Counted from the first letter of the stretch, positions 52,723 to 62,676 are shown. The stretch is 64,000 nt of DNA from Pyxidicoccus sp. MSG2 (GCF_026626705.1 NZ_JAPNKC010000001.1:5846001-5910000); one strand, 5' to 3'. The notes: a model not told the origin generated them from the letters alone. Translations and numbers: made by a program.

Positions 52723-54198
52723 ATGACGCATTCGGAAGTCCGCTGGGGGCGGGCCTGGCTCCCCGTCCTGGCCTGTGGCCTGCTGGCCGCCTGTGAAATC
52801 GGGTCGGAGCCGCGCCGCCTCACGCCCACATCCATCCTGCCGGAGGCTCCCGCCACGCCGCAGGGGTCCTCCGTCCCCGCTCCCGCACCGGCGCCCATCG
52901 CCGTGCGCGAGCCACCGCCCGCTCCCACACGGGTGATGCCTGCCCGCCCGGCACGCGTGCAGGCGCTCCAGGAACTGGCGGAGCGGCTCGGCGCGCCCGG
53001 TGCGAGCGTGGATGACCCGTGTGTGAGTCCGGACGGGACGGGCTGCGCGCGCACCGCGCTGGCGCCCTTCTTCGAGTCGCTGGACGCGCTGGCGGTGGGC
53101 AGGGCCTCCGGCCCCACCGTCATCGAGGCGTTCGGCAACTCGCTGATCGCCGGAGACCGCATCGTCGACATCATCCGCGAGGACCTGGGCACGGCGTTCG
53201 GCGGTGCCGGCCGGGGACTGCTGCTGGTGGACCGGATGGCGCCCTACGGAGGCCGGGGCCGCGCCAGTCACAGCGCCAGCGGGTGGCAGCCGCGCACGCT
53301 GGGCGAGCTGCGCGCGCCGCCGCTGCCCTTCGGAATCACGGGCGTGTACCACGTGGCCACCACCGCGAAGGCGCGAGGCCGCTTCAAGCTGGAGGGTGAG
53401 TCCCGGGGCACGCTGTGGTGGCTGGACGTGCCGAAGGGCGGGGCGCTCACGGTGTCCAGCGGCGGCCAGGTGCTCGCGAAGACGGAGCCCACGGGCGACG
53501 GCGCGGCACACGCCACCCGCTTCGACCTTCCCGAGGGCGCCACGTCGGTGGACGTGGTGGCGGAGGGCAAGGGCGCGGTGGTGCAGGGCGTGGTGCTCCA
53601 GCACGCGCGCCCTGGAGTCGTCCTGGACATGCTGGGCGTCCCTTCCGCGGACGCGGGGCTCTACGCGCGCGTGGACGACGCCATGCTCCGGGCGCAGCTC
53701 GCCGAGCGTGAGCCGAAGCTGATGCTCTTCTTCCTCGGCGGCAACGAGTCCAAGCGGCTGGAGTGGAAGCGCATGGATTTGGAGAAGCTGCGCGCGGACC
53801 TCCAGACGCTGCTGAGGCGTGCGCGCGCGGCGGCTCCGGCCAGTGCCTGCATGGTGGTGGGGCCCATGGACGCGGTGAGCGACTCGCACGGGAAGGCGCA
53901 GACCTTCAAGCAGCGCCCGTTCCTGGAGTCCGTGGTGGGCGCCGAGCGCGAAATCGCCCTGGCCGAGGGCTGCGCCTTCTTCGACACCTTCACCGCCATG
54001 GGCGGCGCGGGCTCGCTGGCGCGCTTCTACAAGGCGGGCTTCATGCACGACGACCTCGTGCACCCGCGCGGCCGGGGGCTGGACCTGCTCGGCCACCTCG
54101 TCACGGACGCGCTGCTGCGCGCCTGGGTGGAGACTCCGCCCGGCGCCGACAGGGTGGCCACTTCCACGCCCGCGCCCACCGCGGAGGCCGCGCCATGA
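52723..54198 (+). CDS. SGNH/GDSL-like hydrolase lipoprotein
   Basis: 491 residues from ATG 52723 (lipobox GLLAAC). After a long Pro/Ala linker, IEAFGNSLIAGDR carries the nucleophile Ser in a GNS version of the GDS motif; LFFLGGNESKR gives the Asn block and HDDLVHPRG the Asp/His pair. A jelly-roll-like insertion lies between blocks. SGNH enzymes remove acetyl or other acyl groups from polysaccharides or peptidoglycan. The stop overlaps the serine-hydrolase start (ATGA), so both are co-expressed. Confidence 0.82.
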   Translation: MTHSEVRWGRAWLPVLACGLLAACEIGSEPRRLTPTSILPEAPATPQGSSVPAPAPAPIAVREPPPAPTRVMPARPARVQALQELAERLGAPGASVDDPCVSPDGTGCARTALAPFFESLDALAVGRASGPTVIEAFGNSLIAGDRIVDIIREDLGTAFGGAGRGLLLVDRMAPYGGRGRASHSASGWQPRTLGELRAPPLPFGITGVYHVATTAKARGRFKLEGESRGTLWWLDVPKGGALTVSSGGQVLAKTEPTGDGAAHATRFDLPEGATSVDVVAEGKGAVVQGVVLQHARPGVVLDMLGVPSADAGLYARVDDAMLRAQLAEREPKLMLFFLGGNESKRLEWKRMDLEKLRADLQTLLRRARAAAPASACMVVGPMDAVSDSHGKAQTFKQRPFLESVVGAEREIALAEGCAFFDTFTAMGGAGSLARFYKAGFMHDDLVHPRGRGLDLLGHLVTDALLRAWVETPPGADRVATSTPAPTAEAAP

Positions 54199-56414
54199 GC
54201 CCCTCATTCCTGAAGTCCCTGGTCGCCGCCGTCCTGCTGCTCGTCGGGCCCGCCACGTCGTGGGCGGCGCCGCGCGGCGCGCCGGTGTGCGAGCCCGTCG
54301 ACGCCGGGGGCTCGACGCGCGAGTTCCCCGCCGAGGCGCAGCGCGCGCTGGACGCCATCGTCCGCGCCGAGCTGTCACAGGGCCCGGTGGCGGGCATGTC
54401 CGTGGGCGTCACGCGGGGAGAGCAGCGCTGGGTGTGCGCGTACGGCCAGAGAGACCTGGCCCGCCGCCTGCCCGCGACGCCGCGCACCACGTACCGCATG
54501 GCGTCCGTCACCAAGTCCTTCACCGCGGTGGCGGTGCTCCAGTTGGTGGAGCAGGGGAAGCTGAGCCTGGACGCGGACATCCGCACGGTGGTGCCGTCCT
54601 GGCCGGAGAAACAATGGCCCGTCACGGTGCACGATTTGCTGGGCCACCTGAGCGGCGTGCCGACCTATGACGGCCTGGCCTCCAGCAACAACGTGAAGGC
54701 GGTGAGCACGCAGGAGGCCATCGCGATGTTCGCGGACAAGCCGCTCGCCTTCGAGCCGCGCACCCGCTACCTGTACAGCACGTGGGGCTTCAACCTGCTG
54801 GGCGCCGCGGTGGAGGCGGCCTCCGGCCAGTCCTACCGCGACTACCTGCGCGAGCACGTCTTCCAGCCCGCGGGCATGGAGCACGCCGACCTGGACGTCA
54901 CCAGCACGCGCGACGAGCACCAGGCCGCGGGCTACCGCGTGGTGGGCGGCGTGCTGAAGCCCTCGCGCTTCCTGGACGTGTCCAGCCGCTTCGGCGGCGG
55001 TGGCACCCGCGCCACGGTGGGGGACATGCTCGGCTTCGGCCGCGCGGTGCTGGCGAACACGCTGGTGTCTCGCGACACGATGGGCCGCATGCAGGCGTCC
55101 ATGGCCACCGCGGACGGGAGGCTCACCGACTACGGCATGGGCTTCGCCACCTACCCGCTGCGCGGCCACTACCTGGTGGCGCACGCGGGCGGCCAGCCGG
55201 AGACGACGACGCTGCTGGTGATGTTCCCCGCCGAGGACACGGTGATTGCCCTGGCCACCAACGTGGAGGGCGAGGCGAAGCGACTGCGGCGCCTGTCCAT
55301 CCGGCTGATGGAGCAGGTGCTGGAGGACGGCGTCACGCGACGCGACGCGCACCTGGCGGACGGGGTGGACGCGGTGGTGTACGAGGGCCTGGGCCGCATC
55401 GCCAGCTACGGGCTCGCGTACCACCAGTGGGCCACGCGCGGGCCGGGCACGCTGCCGCCGGACGAGGACCTGCCCGGCGCGTTCGCCCGCGTCTCCGATT
55501 TGCTGGACCGCAAGTCGATTGCGAAGGACTCGCGCGCGGCGCTGGAGCGCATCAAGGGGGCGCATGACCCGCGCATGGGCTCCGTCTTCATCCGCGTGGG
55601 CGCGCACATGGCGCGCACGCTGGAGAAGGCCCACGGCGCCGAGCGGCTGCGCACCTATCCCGCCGAGGGGCCGCTGTCCTTCTTCTCGGACTACCTGGCC
55701 GCGTGCGACGCGCAGGGCCTGCCCGACACGGAGCGCTTCGGAGGGCCGCTGCGCGAGGACCTGCTGCGCTTCGTCTCGAGCTGGAAGCGCGCGGAGGTGC
55801 CCGCGCTGCGCCGCCAGCGGCTGGATGAGATGAAGGACCCGGAGCGCCACTGGCCCGCGCTGCGCGAGGCGGCGGCCCGGGCCCCGGAGGTGCGGCCGGA
55901 CTACTCGGACGAATTGCTGCGCGTCGCCGAAGGGCATGCGCTGCGCAAGCAGACCGCCGCGCGCCTGCGCTGGCTGGAGTTCGCGGTGGAAGTGCAGCCG
56001 CGCAGCGTGGACGCGCGGGTGGCGCTGGCCCAGGCGCTGCTGGCGGCGAAGCGGGACGGCGACGCGCTGCCGCACCTGCGCGAGGCGCTGGCCACGCCCC
56101 AGGGCGCGCTGTCGCTGGCCCCCTACGGGCTGCTCAAGCGCGTGGGTGAGGCGGAGTCTCCCCAGGTGGGGCTGGGCCTGCTGCGCGCGGGCGTGGCGCT
56201 GCACCCGGACTCGCCCGAATTGTGGGAGGCGCTGGCGAAGCGCGAGGGCGCGCAGGGGCACAAGGCCCAGGCGAAGGCCGCGCTGCGCCAGGCCCGGCGG
56301 GCCCGGGAGGTGGCGCCCGTGCCCTCGACGTCCGCGAGCCGCGCGGGGGCGGAGCGGAGCGCCAGCGGTCCGGTGCCGGACGACCACGGGCTCGTGCGTC
56401 CGCGCCAGCAGTAG
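54195..56414 (+). CDS. Beta-lactamase-family serine hydrolase with C-terminal repeats
   Basis: 739 residues. Signal peptide ending TSWAAP. The class C/penicillin-binding core has SVTKS (S104, K107), YST (194-196, replacing YxN) and HAGG (330-333) for the KTG box. The last 350 residues are helical, with a TPR-like part (ARVALAQALLAAKRDGDALPHLREAL). Such proteins are esterases, D-amino-acid peptidases or carboxypeptidases in the periplasm. It is coupled by a four-base overlap to the SGNH hydrolase, so both may work on the same wall or surface polymer. Confidence 0.82.
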   Translation: MSPSFLKSLVAAVLLLVGPATSWAAPRGAPVCEPVDAGGSTREFPAEAQRALDAIVRAELSQGPVAGMSVGVTRGEQRWVCAYGQRDLARRLPATPRTTYRMASVTKSFTAVAVLQLVEQGKLSLDADIRTVVPSWPEKQWPVTVHDLLGHLSGVPTYDGLASSNNVKAVSTQEAIAMFADKPLAFEPRTRYLYSTWGFNLLGAAVEAASGQSYRDYLREHVFQPAGMEHADLDVTSTRDEHQAAGYRVVGGVLKPSRFLDVSSRFGGGGTRATVGDMLGFGRAVLANTLVSRDTMGRMQASMATADGRLTDYGMGFATYPLRGHYLVAHAGGQPETTTLLVMFPAEDTVIALATNVEGEAKRLRRLSIRLMEQVLEDGVTRRDAHLADGVDAVVYEGLGRIASYGLAYHQWATRGPGTLPPDEDLPGAFARVSDLLDRKSIAKDSRAALERIKGAHDPRMGSVFIRVGAHMARTLEKAHGAERLRTYPAEGPLSFFSDYLAACDAQGLPDTERFGGPLREDLLRFVSSWKRAEVPALRRQRLDEMKDPERHWPALREAAARAPEVRPDYSDELLRVAEGHALRKQTAARLRWLEFAVEVQPRSVDARVALAQALLAAKRDGDALPHLREALATPQGALSLAPYGLLKRVGEAESPQVGLGLLRAGVALHPDSPELWEALAKREGAQGHKAQAKAALRQARRAREVAPVPSTSASRAGAERSASGPVPDDHGLVRPRQQ

Positions 56415-56531
56415 CCCTGAAGCACCCGCGCGGACAGCGGCGCGCCCTCGTACCTGGCGTCCCGGGTCCGCTCCCTCGAGCCCCGAGAGTCCGTGGCGCG
56501 AGCGCACCGTCGTGCGAGGATGGGCGCGCTC

Positions 56532-57413
56532 ATGAGCATCCCCTGTCCCAATTGCCCGGCTGCCGTCATCCCGGGTGCCGAGTCCTGCGGAATGTGTGGC
56601 GCCTCGTTGATGAAGGAGGCGGTGCCGGGCTCCGGAGAGGCGGTCTGCGCCGTCCACCCGGAGTACCTGAGCCTGAGCGCCTGTAGCCGCTGCGGGAACT
56701 TCGCGTGCGCGAAGTGCCTGCGGCAAAGCCCGCGCGGCGAGATTGTCTGCGCCGCGTGCCATGAGCGCCAACCGGCGGGGCTGCTGGCGTGGGACAGGCG
56801 CGAGGAGGTGGGGACGCTCCGGGCCTTCTGGGAGACGTGCCTGGACATCATGTTCCGCCCGGGGCCCACCTTCGAGCGGCTGAAGCCGGAGGGCACGGTG
56901 GGCAGCTCGCTCGGCTTCGCGATGCTGTGCAACTTCGTGGGCTACTTCACCACGGCGCTCGTCTACATGGCCTTCATGCTCGTGTTCCCCATGCCGGACG
57001 AGACGATGAAGGCCGACAACGTGGACCCGACGGCGTTCAAGGCGATTGGCGCCGGCATGTTCGCCGCGATGATGGTCCTGGCGCCTTTGATGGGCGTGGT
57101 CGTCACGCTGTTCAGCTCCGGCGTGGACCACCTGCTGCTCCGGATGGCGGGCAGCGAGCACCCGTACGAGGTGACGCTGCGGGGCAATGCCCTGTCCCAG
57201 GCGCCCTACCTGATTGGCCTGATTCCGATGTGCGGCATCTACGTGGCCCCGCTGTGGGCTGTCGGCCTGCGCATCGTCGCCTACCGCAACCTGAACGCGG
57301 TGAGCTGGGGCGGGGCGGCGTTCGGCGCGCTCGCGGGGCCTTTGCTCACCTGCCTCCTGTGCGGCGGCAGCTACCTCGCAATCTTCTCCGCCGCCGCGGC
57401 CATCTCCGGTTGA
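56532..57413 (+). CDS. YIP1-like membrane protein with N-terminal zinc ribbons
   Basis: 293 residues. The first 80 carry Cys pairs (CPNC, CGMC, CSRCGNFACAKC, CAAC) for zinc ribbons including a B-box-like one. The following 200 residues have five or six hydrophobic helices in the YIP1 pattern (GVDHLLLRMAGS). Cytoplasmic zinc head and membrane body. Function unknown; such fusions are frequent in myxobacteria. Start could be ATG 56520. Confidence 0.78.
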   Translation: MSIPCPNCPAAVIPGAESCGMCGASLMKEAVPGSGEAVCAVHPEYLSLSACSRCGNFACAKCLRQSPRGEIVCAACHERQPAGLLAWDRREEVGTLRAFWETCLDIMFRPGPTFERLKPEGTVGSSLGFAMLCNFVGYFTTALVYMAFMLVFPMPDETMKADNVDPTAFKAIGAGMFAAMMVLAPLMGVVVTLFSSGVDHLLLRMAGSEHPYEVTLRGNALSQAPYLIGLIPMCGIYVAPLWAVGLRIVAYRNLNAVSWGGAAFGALAGPLLTCLLCGGSYLAIFSAAAAISG

Positions 57414-57426
57414 GCGTCGCGGCGGG

Positions 57427-58527
57427 CTACTGCGCGGTGGACGCGTCGGAGGGCACCGCCGCGGTGACGGTGCGCGGCTTCGGCCAGAAGCGCGTGGCAT
57501 GCACGCCGTCGAGCGCGAAGACGCGCCGCTTCGCCTTCGCGTCATAGACGCGCACGGCCTTGGCGGCGGAGACGAGCAGCAGCGGCCCGCGCACCCGCAG
57601 GTCCACCGCGGACGCGGGCGCCAGGGCCAGTTCCTCGGGCTCCACCAGCCGGTCCTGTGCCTCCCAGCGCAGCGGCGGCATCAGCGCGGACAGCTCGCCG
57701 GTGGCCCGCCACGCGTAGAGGGGACCTCCGTCCGTCTCGAGGGAGACCCACTCGCCAAACTTGTCGTGCCCCTTCTCCTTCACCACCGCGTCGAGCCGGG
57801 CGGCGTCCTCGCTGCCCTCGGGGAACGCATTCGTCGCGGGAGCGTCCGGGTCCAGGCCCGAGGTGGAGGACACGAGCATGCTCGCGGTGGTGAGCGCGCC
57901 GGTGCCGGCCGCGGTGTCGGCCTCGTAGAAGGTGGCCACCGTCTCGATGCGCTTCCACGCGTCACCCTCGCGGCGGAAGGCATGCGCGAGGCCGGCGCTG
58001 CCCTCGGGCTGGGTGATGGGGAGGCGCTGGCCCTCGAAGAGGAAGTACTCGTCGGCGCCGTCCGCCTTGCGGACGAGGTCGTCCACCTGGGACACCAGCG
58101 CGACGGGGTGGCCCGCGGCGTCGAAGCCCACCGCGTCCGTGTGGCCCGTCTCCGGCAGCGCGAGCGGAGTGCCCTGTCCCGCCTGGACGTCCACCAGCCA
58201 GGCGCGCGGCTTCACGGTGCCGTTGCCCCGGTCCACCACCGCGCCCTGCCGGCCGTCCGGGCTCCACGCGAGGCCGAGCCGCTCACACGCCGCGTCCACC
58301 GTGAAGAGGGCCTTCTTCGCACCGCCCGTGTCCTGGCGCGTCCAGGTGCAGCCCGAGGGCGGCGCATCCTGGAGGTAGGAGAGGGTGAACGCGGGCACGG
58401 GAGCCACGGCCTTCGCCTCCGCCGGAGCCGGGGAGGGGGCCACGGGGGCGGGGTCCTGGGACTTCTTGCAGGCACCGAGCAGAAGCACGGAACCGAGGAA
58501 GAACGCGGGGCCGAGACGGCGGTCCAT
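57427..58527 (-). CDS. Lipoprotein with propeller-like repeats
   Basis: 366 residues. GGAGAGCCTC precedes ATG 58527. Signal and LLLGAC lipobox, Pro/Ala linker, then repeated strand units such as LGLAWSPDGRQGAVV and AVGFDAAGHPVALVS, suggesting a beta-propeller. Exported; no catalytic motif seen. It is convergent with the YIP1-like gene, only 13 bases apart. Confidence 0.72.
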   Translation of the reverse strand: MDRRLGPAFFLGSVLLLGACKKSQDPAPVAPSPAPAEAKAVAPVPAFTLSYLQDAPPSGCTWTRQDTGGAKKALFTVDAACERLGLAWSPDGRQGAVVDRGNGTVKPRAWLVDVQAGQGTPLALPETGHTDAVGFDAAGHPVALVSQVDDLVRKADGADEYFLFEGQRLPITQPEGSAGLAHAFRREGDAWKRIETVATFYEADTAAGTGALTTASMLVSSTSGLDPDAPATNAFPEGSEDAARLDAVVKEKGHDKFGEWVSLETDGGPLYAWRATGELSALMPPLRWEAQDRLVEPEELALAPASAVDLRVRGPLLLVSAAKAVRVYDAKAKRRVFALDGVHATRFWPKPRTVTAAVPSDASTAQ

Positions 58528-58585
58528 GAGGCTCTCCGGAGGAGTGACATCTGCAACATGGCAGAACGGCGGGAGTGGGCGGAAG

Positions 58586-59044
58586 TCACTCCTGGCGTAG
58601 CCGGTGGTACACAAAACGTTTTGACGTGCGGGTTGTGAAGCCTGCCTGCCTGCTCTGACTCATCGCGCAAAGGACGGAGATGCCGACACCCGTGAGCGCC
58701 ACGAGGCGCGGCCAGAACAGGGTCGGAAACGCCAGTGCGAGGGTGAGGAGCGCGCCCGCGGAGATGGCGAACAGCGCGATCAGTCCGTAGCGGCGCGCCC
58801 GCATCACGCGCATGCCCAGGACGCCGAGCGCGAGGACGACGAGGGCGTTTCCGGCGTGGACGAGGAGTGGGGCTGCTCCCTGCGCGGTGCTCGCCCCGGT
58901 GCCGATGGCGGACAGATAGACGGCGATGCACACCGGGCACTTGGGCAGGAGCACGCCCACGAGCATCGGGAGGAGCGCGCTGCGAGGGATGCGCTGTGAG
59001 GCGCGGGTCTGCTCGGTGCCATGTCGGGGAATGGGGGTCCGCAT
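58586..59044 (-). CDS. Small four-helix membrane protein (MerC-like)
   Basis: 152 residues from ATG 59044; no good ribosome site, so the start is uncertain. Four hydrophobic segments, the first with LLPKCPVCIAVYLSAIG, a CxxC in the membrane as in MerC-type proteins. The rest lacks other metal ligands, so mercury transport should not be assumed. Confidence 0.6.
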   Translation of the reverse strand: MRTPIPRHGTEQTRASQRIPRSALLPMLVGVLLPKCPVCIAVYLSAIGTGASTAQGAAPLLVHAGNALVVLALGVLGMRVMRARRYGLIALFAISAGALLTLALAFPTLFWPRLVALTGVGISVLCAMSQSRQAGFTTRTSKRFVYHRLRQE

Positions 59045-59263
59045 ATGCAATCCATAGTCAGCGGCTCCAGCTCCGAGGAGTAACAAGCGCGGCGCGAATC
59101 CGTACCTGGGGGAGGGACCGTGGGGGTGTTCCAGTTGGTGATGCGCGGGCGCGGCGTGAAGCTGTTCCACGGGACGGCCTGCTGACAGGAACCGTGCGAA
59201 TGCTTCTCTGTCGGTGACGCGCGGGCGCGCCGCAAGGCCGTACCGTGAAGGTAGCCTGTCGGC

Positions 59264-60529
59264 ATGGACTCCCTGATTGCCGCGGCCGCACGAGCGCTCT
59301 CCGCCGGTGATGCGCTGGGTGCACTGAAGCGCGTGGCCCTTCGCGACGACGCTCCGGCGCTCGCGTTGCGCGGCATCGCGATGGCCCAGCTCGGTGAGCA
59401 TGCGCGGGCACGTGAGCTCCTGCGGCGCGCTGCCCGTGCCTTCGGTCCGGGGGAGGACCTTGCACGCGCACGATGCCGGGTGGCCGAAGCGGAGGTGGCG
59501 CTGGCGGTGCGTGACCTGACCTGGTCCCCACGCGCGCTCGACGCCGCGCTCGTGACGCTCGACGCCCGGGGAGACCGGACGAACGCGCTGCATGCGCGCC
59601 TCATCGCGATACGCCGGCTCCTGCTGCTCGGCCGCCTCGACGAGGCCGGGGCTTCGCTCTCACTCCTGGATGCGCGCGGCATGCCGCCCGTACTCGTGGC
59701 CGTCGCGGAGCTCGTGGCGGCCGACATCGCCTTGCGGCGGGTCCAGACACATCCGGCGCGCGCGGCGCTCGAAAGGGCCCATGAGGCCGCGAGACGCGCG
59801 CTCGTGCCCTCCCTGGTGGCGGAGGTCGAGCAGGCCCGCGCGGCGCTCGAACGGCCCGCCGCGCGCCAGCTCCGCGCGGGCTCCGAGCGGGCGCTCCTGC
59901 TCGAAGACGTGGAGGCCGCGTTCGCGTCAGGCGAGCTGGTCGTCGACGCCTGCCATCGCGTGCTGCGAAGCGGAGCGCGGGAGGTCTCCCTCGCCCGCAG
60001 GCCGGTGCTCTTCGCGTTGGCGCGCGCGCTGGGGGAGGCCTGGCCGCAAGGCGTCGACCGCGACGTCCTGATTGCCCGCGTCTTCGGTGCGCGCCGCGCG
60101 AATGAGTCCCATCGGGTGCGCCTGAGAGTGGAGGTCGGCCGCTTGCGCGCGGTGCTCGCGCCGCTGGCCCGTGTCGATGCCACCCAGGAGGGCTTCGCGC
60201 TCACGCCGCGCCTCGGACGTGAGGTCTCCGTGCTGCTGCCACCCATCGATGGGGACCCGGCGTCGCTGCTCGCGCTGCTCTCCGACGGTGAGGCCTGGTC
60301 GACCTCCGCGCTGGCGCTTGCCCTGGGCGAGAGCCAGCGCACGGTCCAGCGGGCGCTCGCCGAGCTCGAAGCCGCGGGGCGGGTGCACTCGGTGGGGCGT
60401 GCCCGCGCTCAGCGCTGGTTGTCGCCTCCGCTCACGGGATTCACGACGACGTTGTTACTCCCCGCGACGCTACCGGCTGGGTACTCATTGCATGGAGCGG
60501 CGGAGCAGCCGCGAGGAGCCACGTCATGA
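59264..60529 (+). CDS. Helical-repeat transcriptional regulator with C-terminal winged helix
   Basis: 421 residues; GAAGGTAGCC precedes ATG 59264. Residues 1-200 are TPR-like helices (Ala/Arg-rich). The middle resembles an OmpR-type winged domain, and the C terminus has a second helix-turn-helix (STSALALALGESQRTVQRALAELEAAGRV). No receiver. It heads an operon with a propeller protein and a DUF899 protein, joined by four-base overlaps, and may regulate it. Confidence 0.72.
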   Translation: MDSLIAAAARALSAGDALGALKRVALRDDAPALALRGIAMAQLGEHARARELLRRAARAFGPGEDLARARCRVAEAEVALAVRDLTWSPRALDAALVTLDARGDRTNALHARLIAIRRLLLLGRLDEAGASLSLLDARGMPPVLVAVAELVAADIALRRVQTHPARAALERAHEAARRALVPSLVAEVEQARAALERPAARQLRAGSERALLLEDVEAAFASGELVVDACHRVLRSGAREVSLARRPVLFALARALGEAWPQGVDRDVLIARVFGARRANESHRVRLRVEVGRLRAVLAPLARVDATQEGFALTPRLGREVSVLLPPIDGDPASLLALLSDGEAWSTSALALALGESQRTVQRALAELEAAGRVHSVGRARAQRWLSPPLTGFTTTLLLPATLPAGYSLHGAAEQPRGATS

Positions 60530-61212
60530 CTCGCACTTCAAGCAAGACAGCCAGCGCGCAACCTCCGGCCCGAGTGCAGGCCGCCGAGGTCGTGCGGGAA
60601 TACGGCCCGTTCGCGGGCGCCGGCAGCGTGCACGGTGTCACGCACGACGGGCGCCATGTCTGGGCCGCCACCGGCGAGAAGCTCGTCGCCTTCGACCCGG
60701 AGAGCGGCGAGCCCGTGCGGACGCTGGACGTCGCGTCGGATGCGGGCACCGCGTTCGACGGCAAGCACTTGTTCCAGCTCGCGGAGGCGCGCATCGACAA
60801 GATCGACCCGGCGACGGGCAAGGTCCTCGCGTCGATACCGGCGCCCGGAGGCGGCAAGGACTCCGGGCTCGCCTGGGCCGAAGGCACGCTCTGGGTGGGC
60901 CAGTACCGGGACCGCAAGATTCATCAAATCGACCCGGAGACGGGTGCCATCCTGCGCACCATCGAGTCCAACCGTTTCGTGACGGGGGTGACGTGGGTCG
61001 ACGGCGAGCTCTGGCACGGCACCTGGGAAGACGACACGAGCGATGTGCGCCGCATCCATCCGGACACGGGCGCGGTGCTCGAGCGGCTCGAGATGCCTCC
61101 GGGAGTCGGGGTGAGCGGGCTCGAGTCCGACGGCGGAGCGCTGTTCTTCTGTGGCGGCGGGCCGAGCGGAAAGGTCCGCGCCGTGCGGCGGCCGAAAGGG
61201 GCGCGGTCATGA
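60526..61212 (+). CDS. Glutaminyl-cyclotransferase-like beta-propeller protein
   Basis: 228 residues. Repeated blades of the form HVWAATGEKLVAFDPESGE, RIDKIDPATGKVLASI and KIHQIDPETGAIL indicate a five- or six-bladed propeller close to glutamine cyclotransferase. No signal peptide. Binding or cyclase function is unproven. Translation is coupled to both neighbours by ATGA overlaps. Confidence 0.7.
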   Translation: MTRTSSKTASAQPPARVQAAEVVREYGPFAGAGSVHGVTHDGRHVWAATGEKLVAFDPESGEPVRTLDVASDAGTAFDGKHLFQLAEARIDKIDPATGKVLASIPAPGGGKDSGLAWAEGTLWVGQYRDRKIHQIDPETGAILRTIESNRFVTGVTWVDGELWHGTWEDDTSDVRRIHPDTGAVLERLEMPPGVGVSGLESDGGALFFCGGGPSGKVRAVRRPKGARS

Positions 61213-61913
61213 GCAATCACGGCGTCGTTTCGCGGGAGGCGTGGCTGGACGCGCGCAAGCGCCTGCTGCTCAAGGAGAAGGACTTCACCCACGCGAAAGA
61301 CGAATTGAGCCGGGAGCGGCGCGAGCTTCCCTGGGTCCGGGTGGACAAGCCGTATGTCTTCCAGGGGCCCGAGGGTGAGGAGACGCTGTCCCAGCTCTTC
61401 CAGGGACGAAGCCAGCTCATCGTGTATCACTTCATGTTCGCCCCGGAGTGGGAGGCGGGCTGCAAGAGTTGCTCGTTCTGGGCGGACAACTTCAATGGCG
61501 TCGTGCCCCACCTGGCGCAGCGAGACGTGTCCTTCGTCGCGATTTCCCGCGCGCCCTTCTCGAAGCTCCAGGCGTTCGAGCGCCGCATGGGGTGGAGCTT
61601 CAAGTGGCTGTCGTCCGCCGGGACGGACTTCAACCAGGACTACTGCGTGTCGTTCACCCCGGAGGACCTCGCCGGGAAGCGGGCGGTGTACAACTACGCG
61701 CCGCTCGAGCGCCCGATGACGGACCTGCAAGGCATCAGCACGTTCTACAGGGACGCCGATGGTGGGCTCTTCCACACCTACTCCTGCTACGGGCGGGGAG
61801 TGGACATGATGAACACGGCGTATCAGTACCTGGACCTCGTGCCGAAGGGACGCGACGAACAGGGGCTCCCGTGGCCGATGGCCTGGGTCAAGCTCCGGGA
61901 CGAGTACCGGTAG
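61209..61913 (+). CDS. DUF899 thioredoxin-like protein
   Basis: 234 residues. VYHFMFAPEWEAGCKSCSFW carries a CxxC of the thioredoxin-like DUF899 family; the C-terminal half has HTYSCYGRGVDMMNTAY, a conserved family block. The fold is thioredoxin-like, and a redox role is expected. Last gene of the three-gene operon. Confidence 0.88.
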   Translation: MSNHGVVSREAWLDARKRLLLKEKDFTHAKDELSRERRELPWVRVDKPYVFQGPEGEETLSQLFQGRSQLIVYHFMFAPEWEAGCKSCSFWADNFNGVVPHLAQRDVSFVAISRAPFSKLQAFERRMGWSFKWLSSAGTDFNQDYCVSFTPEDLAGKRAVYNYAPLERPMTDLQGISTFYRDADGGLFHTYSCYGRGVDMMNTAYQYLDLVPKGRDEQGLPWPMAWVKLRDEYR

Positions 61914-61971
61914 AGGAGCGCTCCCTGGAGGCCATGGACGCGGAGGCGGTGAAGTAGCAGCCTCGGGGGCC

Positions 61972-62676
61972 ATGGCTTTCGACCTGACAGTGCCCGTGGT
62001 CACGGAGGAGGTCATCTCCCTGGGCACGCTCATCGTGGACCTGGTGGGCGTGTTCGCGGGCTCGGTGCTGGGCGCGCTGCAGGCCGAGCGGCGGAAGATG
62101 GACCTGATGGGGTACCTGGTGCTGGGGCTCGTCTCCGGTATCGGCGGCGGCATCATCCGCGACACGCTGTTGCAGGCGGGGCCTCCGCTGGCGCTGGTGC
62201 GACCGGGGTATCTGTCCATGGCGTTGCTGGGCTCGCTCGCGGCCTTCCTCTTCGAGTTGCGACACGGGCCGGGCGTGAAGCTGCTCGCGACGCTGGACGC
62301 GCTGACGCTGGGCGCGTTCGCGGTGGCGGGGACGCAGCGGACGCTGGAGGTGGGGCTACACCCTGGCACGGCGTTGATGATGGGCGTCATCACCGCGGCC
62401 GGAGGGGGCATCGTCCGCGACGTGCTGACCCGGCAGACGCCGGCGCTGATGCGGGCCGTGCCGGGCTACTACGCGACGGCGGCGCTGGCGGCGAGCATCG
62501 TCTGCCTCGCGTTCTCCCAGGCGGGGCATCCGAAGCTGGCGCTGCTCGGGGGGATACTGGTGGGTGGAGCGCTGCGGCTCGTGTCGCTGCGCTTCGGCTG
62601 GAGGCTCCCCGTCAAGCGGGCGCGCCCGCCGAAGCCGCCGTCGCAGGAGCCCGGGAATCGCGAGGGGCCTCCTTGA
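61972..62676 (+). CDS. TRIC-type (UPF0126) cation channel family membrane protein
   Basis: 234 residues with two copies of a three-helix unit, each ending GG(G)I(I/V)RD (SGIGGGIIRDTLLQ and AAGGGIVRDVLTRQ), the hallmark of the UPF0126/TRIC family of trimeric cation channels. Seven membrane helices. A Pro/Lys-rich tail follows. Upstream overlap with the DUF899 gene is absent; 58 bases separate them. Confidence 0.88.
   Translation: MAFDLTVPVVTEEVISLGTLIVDLVGVFAGSVLGALQAERRKMDLMGYLVLGLVSGIGGGIIRDTLLQAGPPLALVRPGYLSMALLGSLAAFLFELRHGPGVKLLATLDALTLGAFAVAGTQRTLEVGLHPGTALMMGVITAAGGGIVRDVLTRQTPALMRAVPGYYATAALAASIVCLAFSQAGHPKLALLGGILVGGALRLVSLRFGWRLPVKRARPPKPPSQEPGNREGPP

Noticed and set aside
54375..57545. 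1056-codon minus-strand open frame across the serine hydrolase and YIP1 genes
   Set aside because: Shadow frame of two well-supported plus-strand genes; Arg/His/Gln-rich with no domain or start signal.
58586..59044. Mercury transport protein MerC
   Set aside because: Only the CPVC-containing first helix is similar; no mer genes nearby, so a specific role is not supported.
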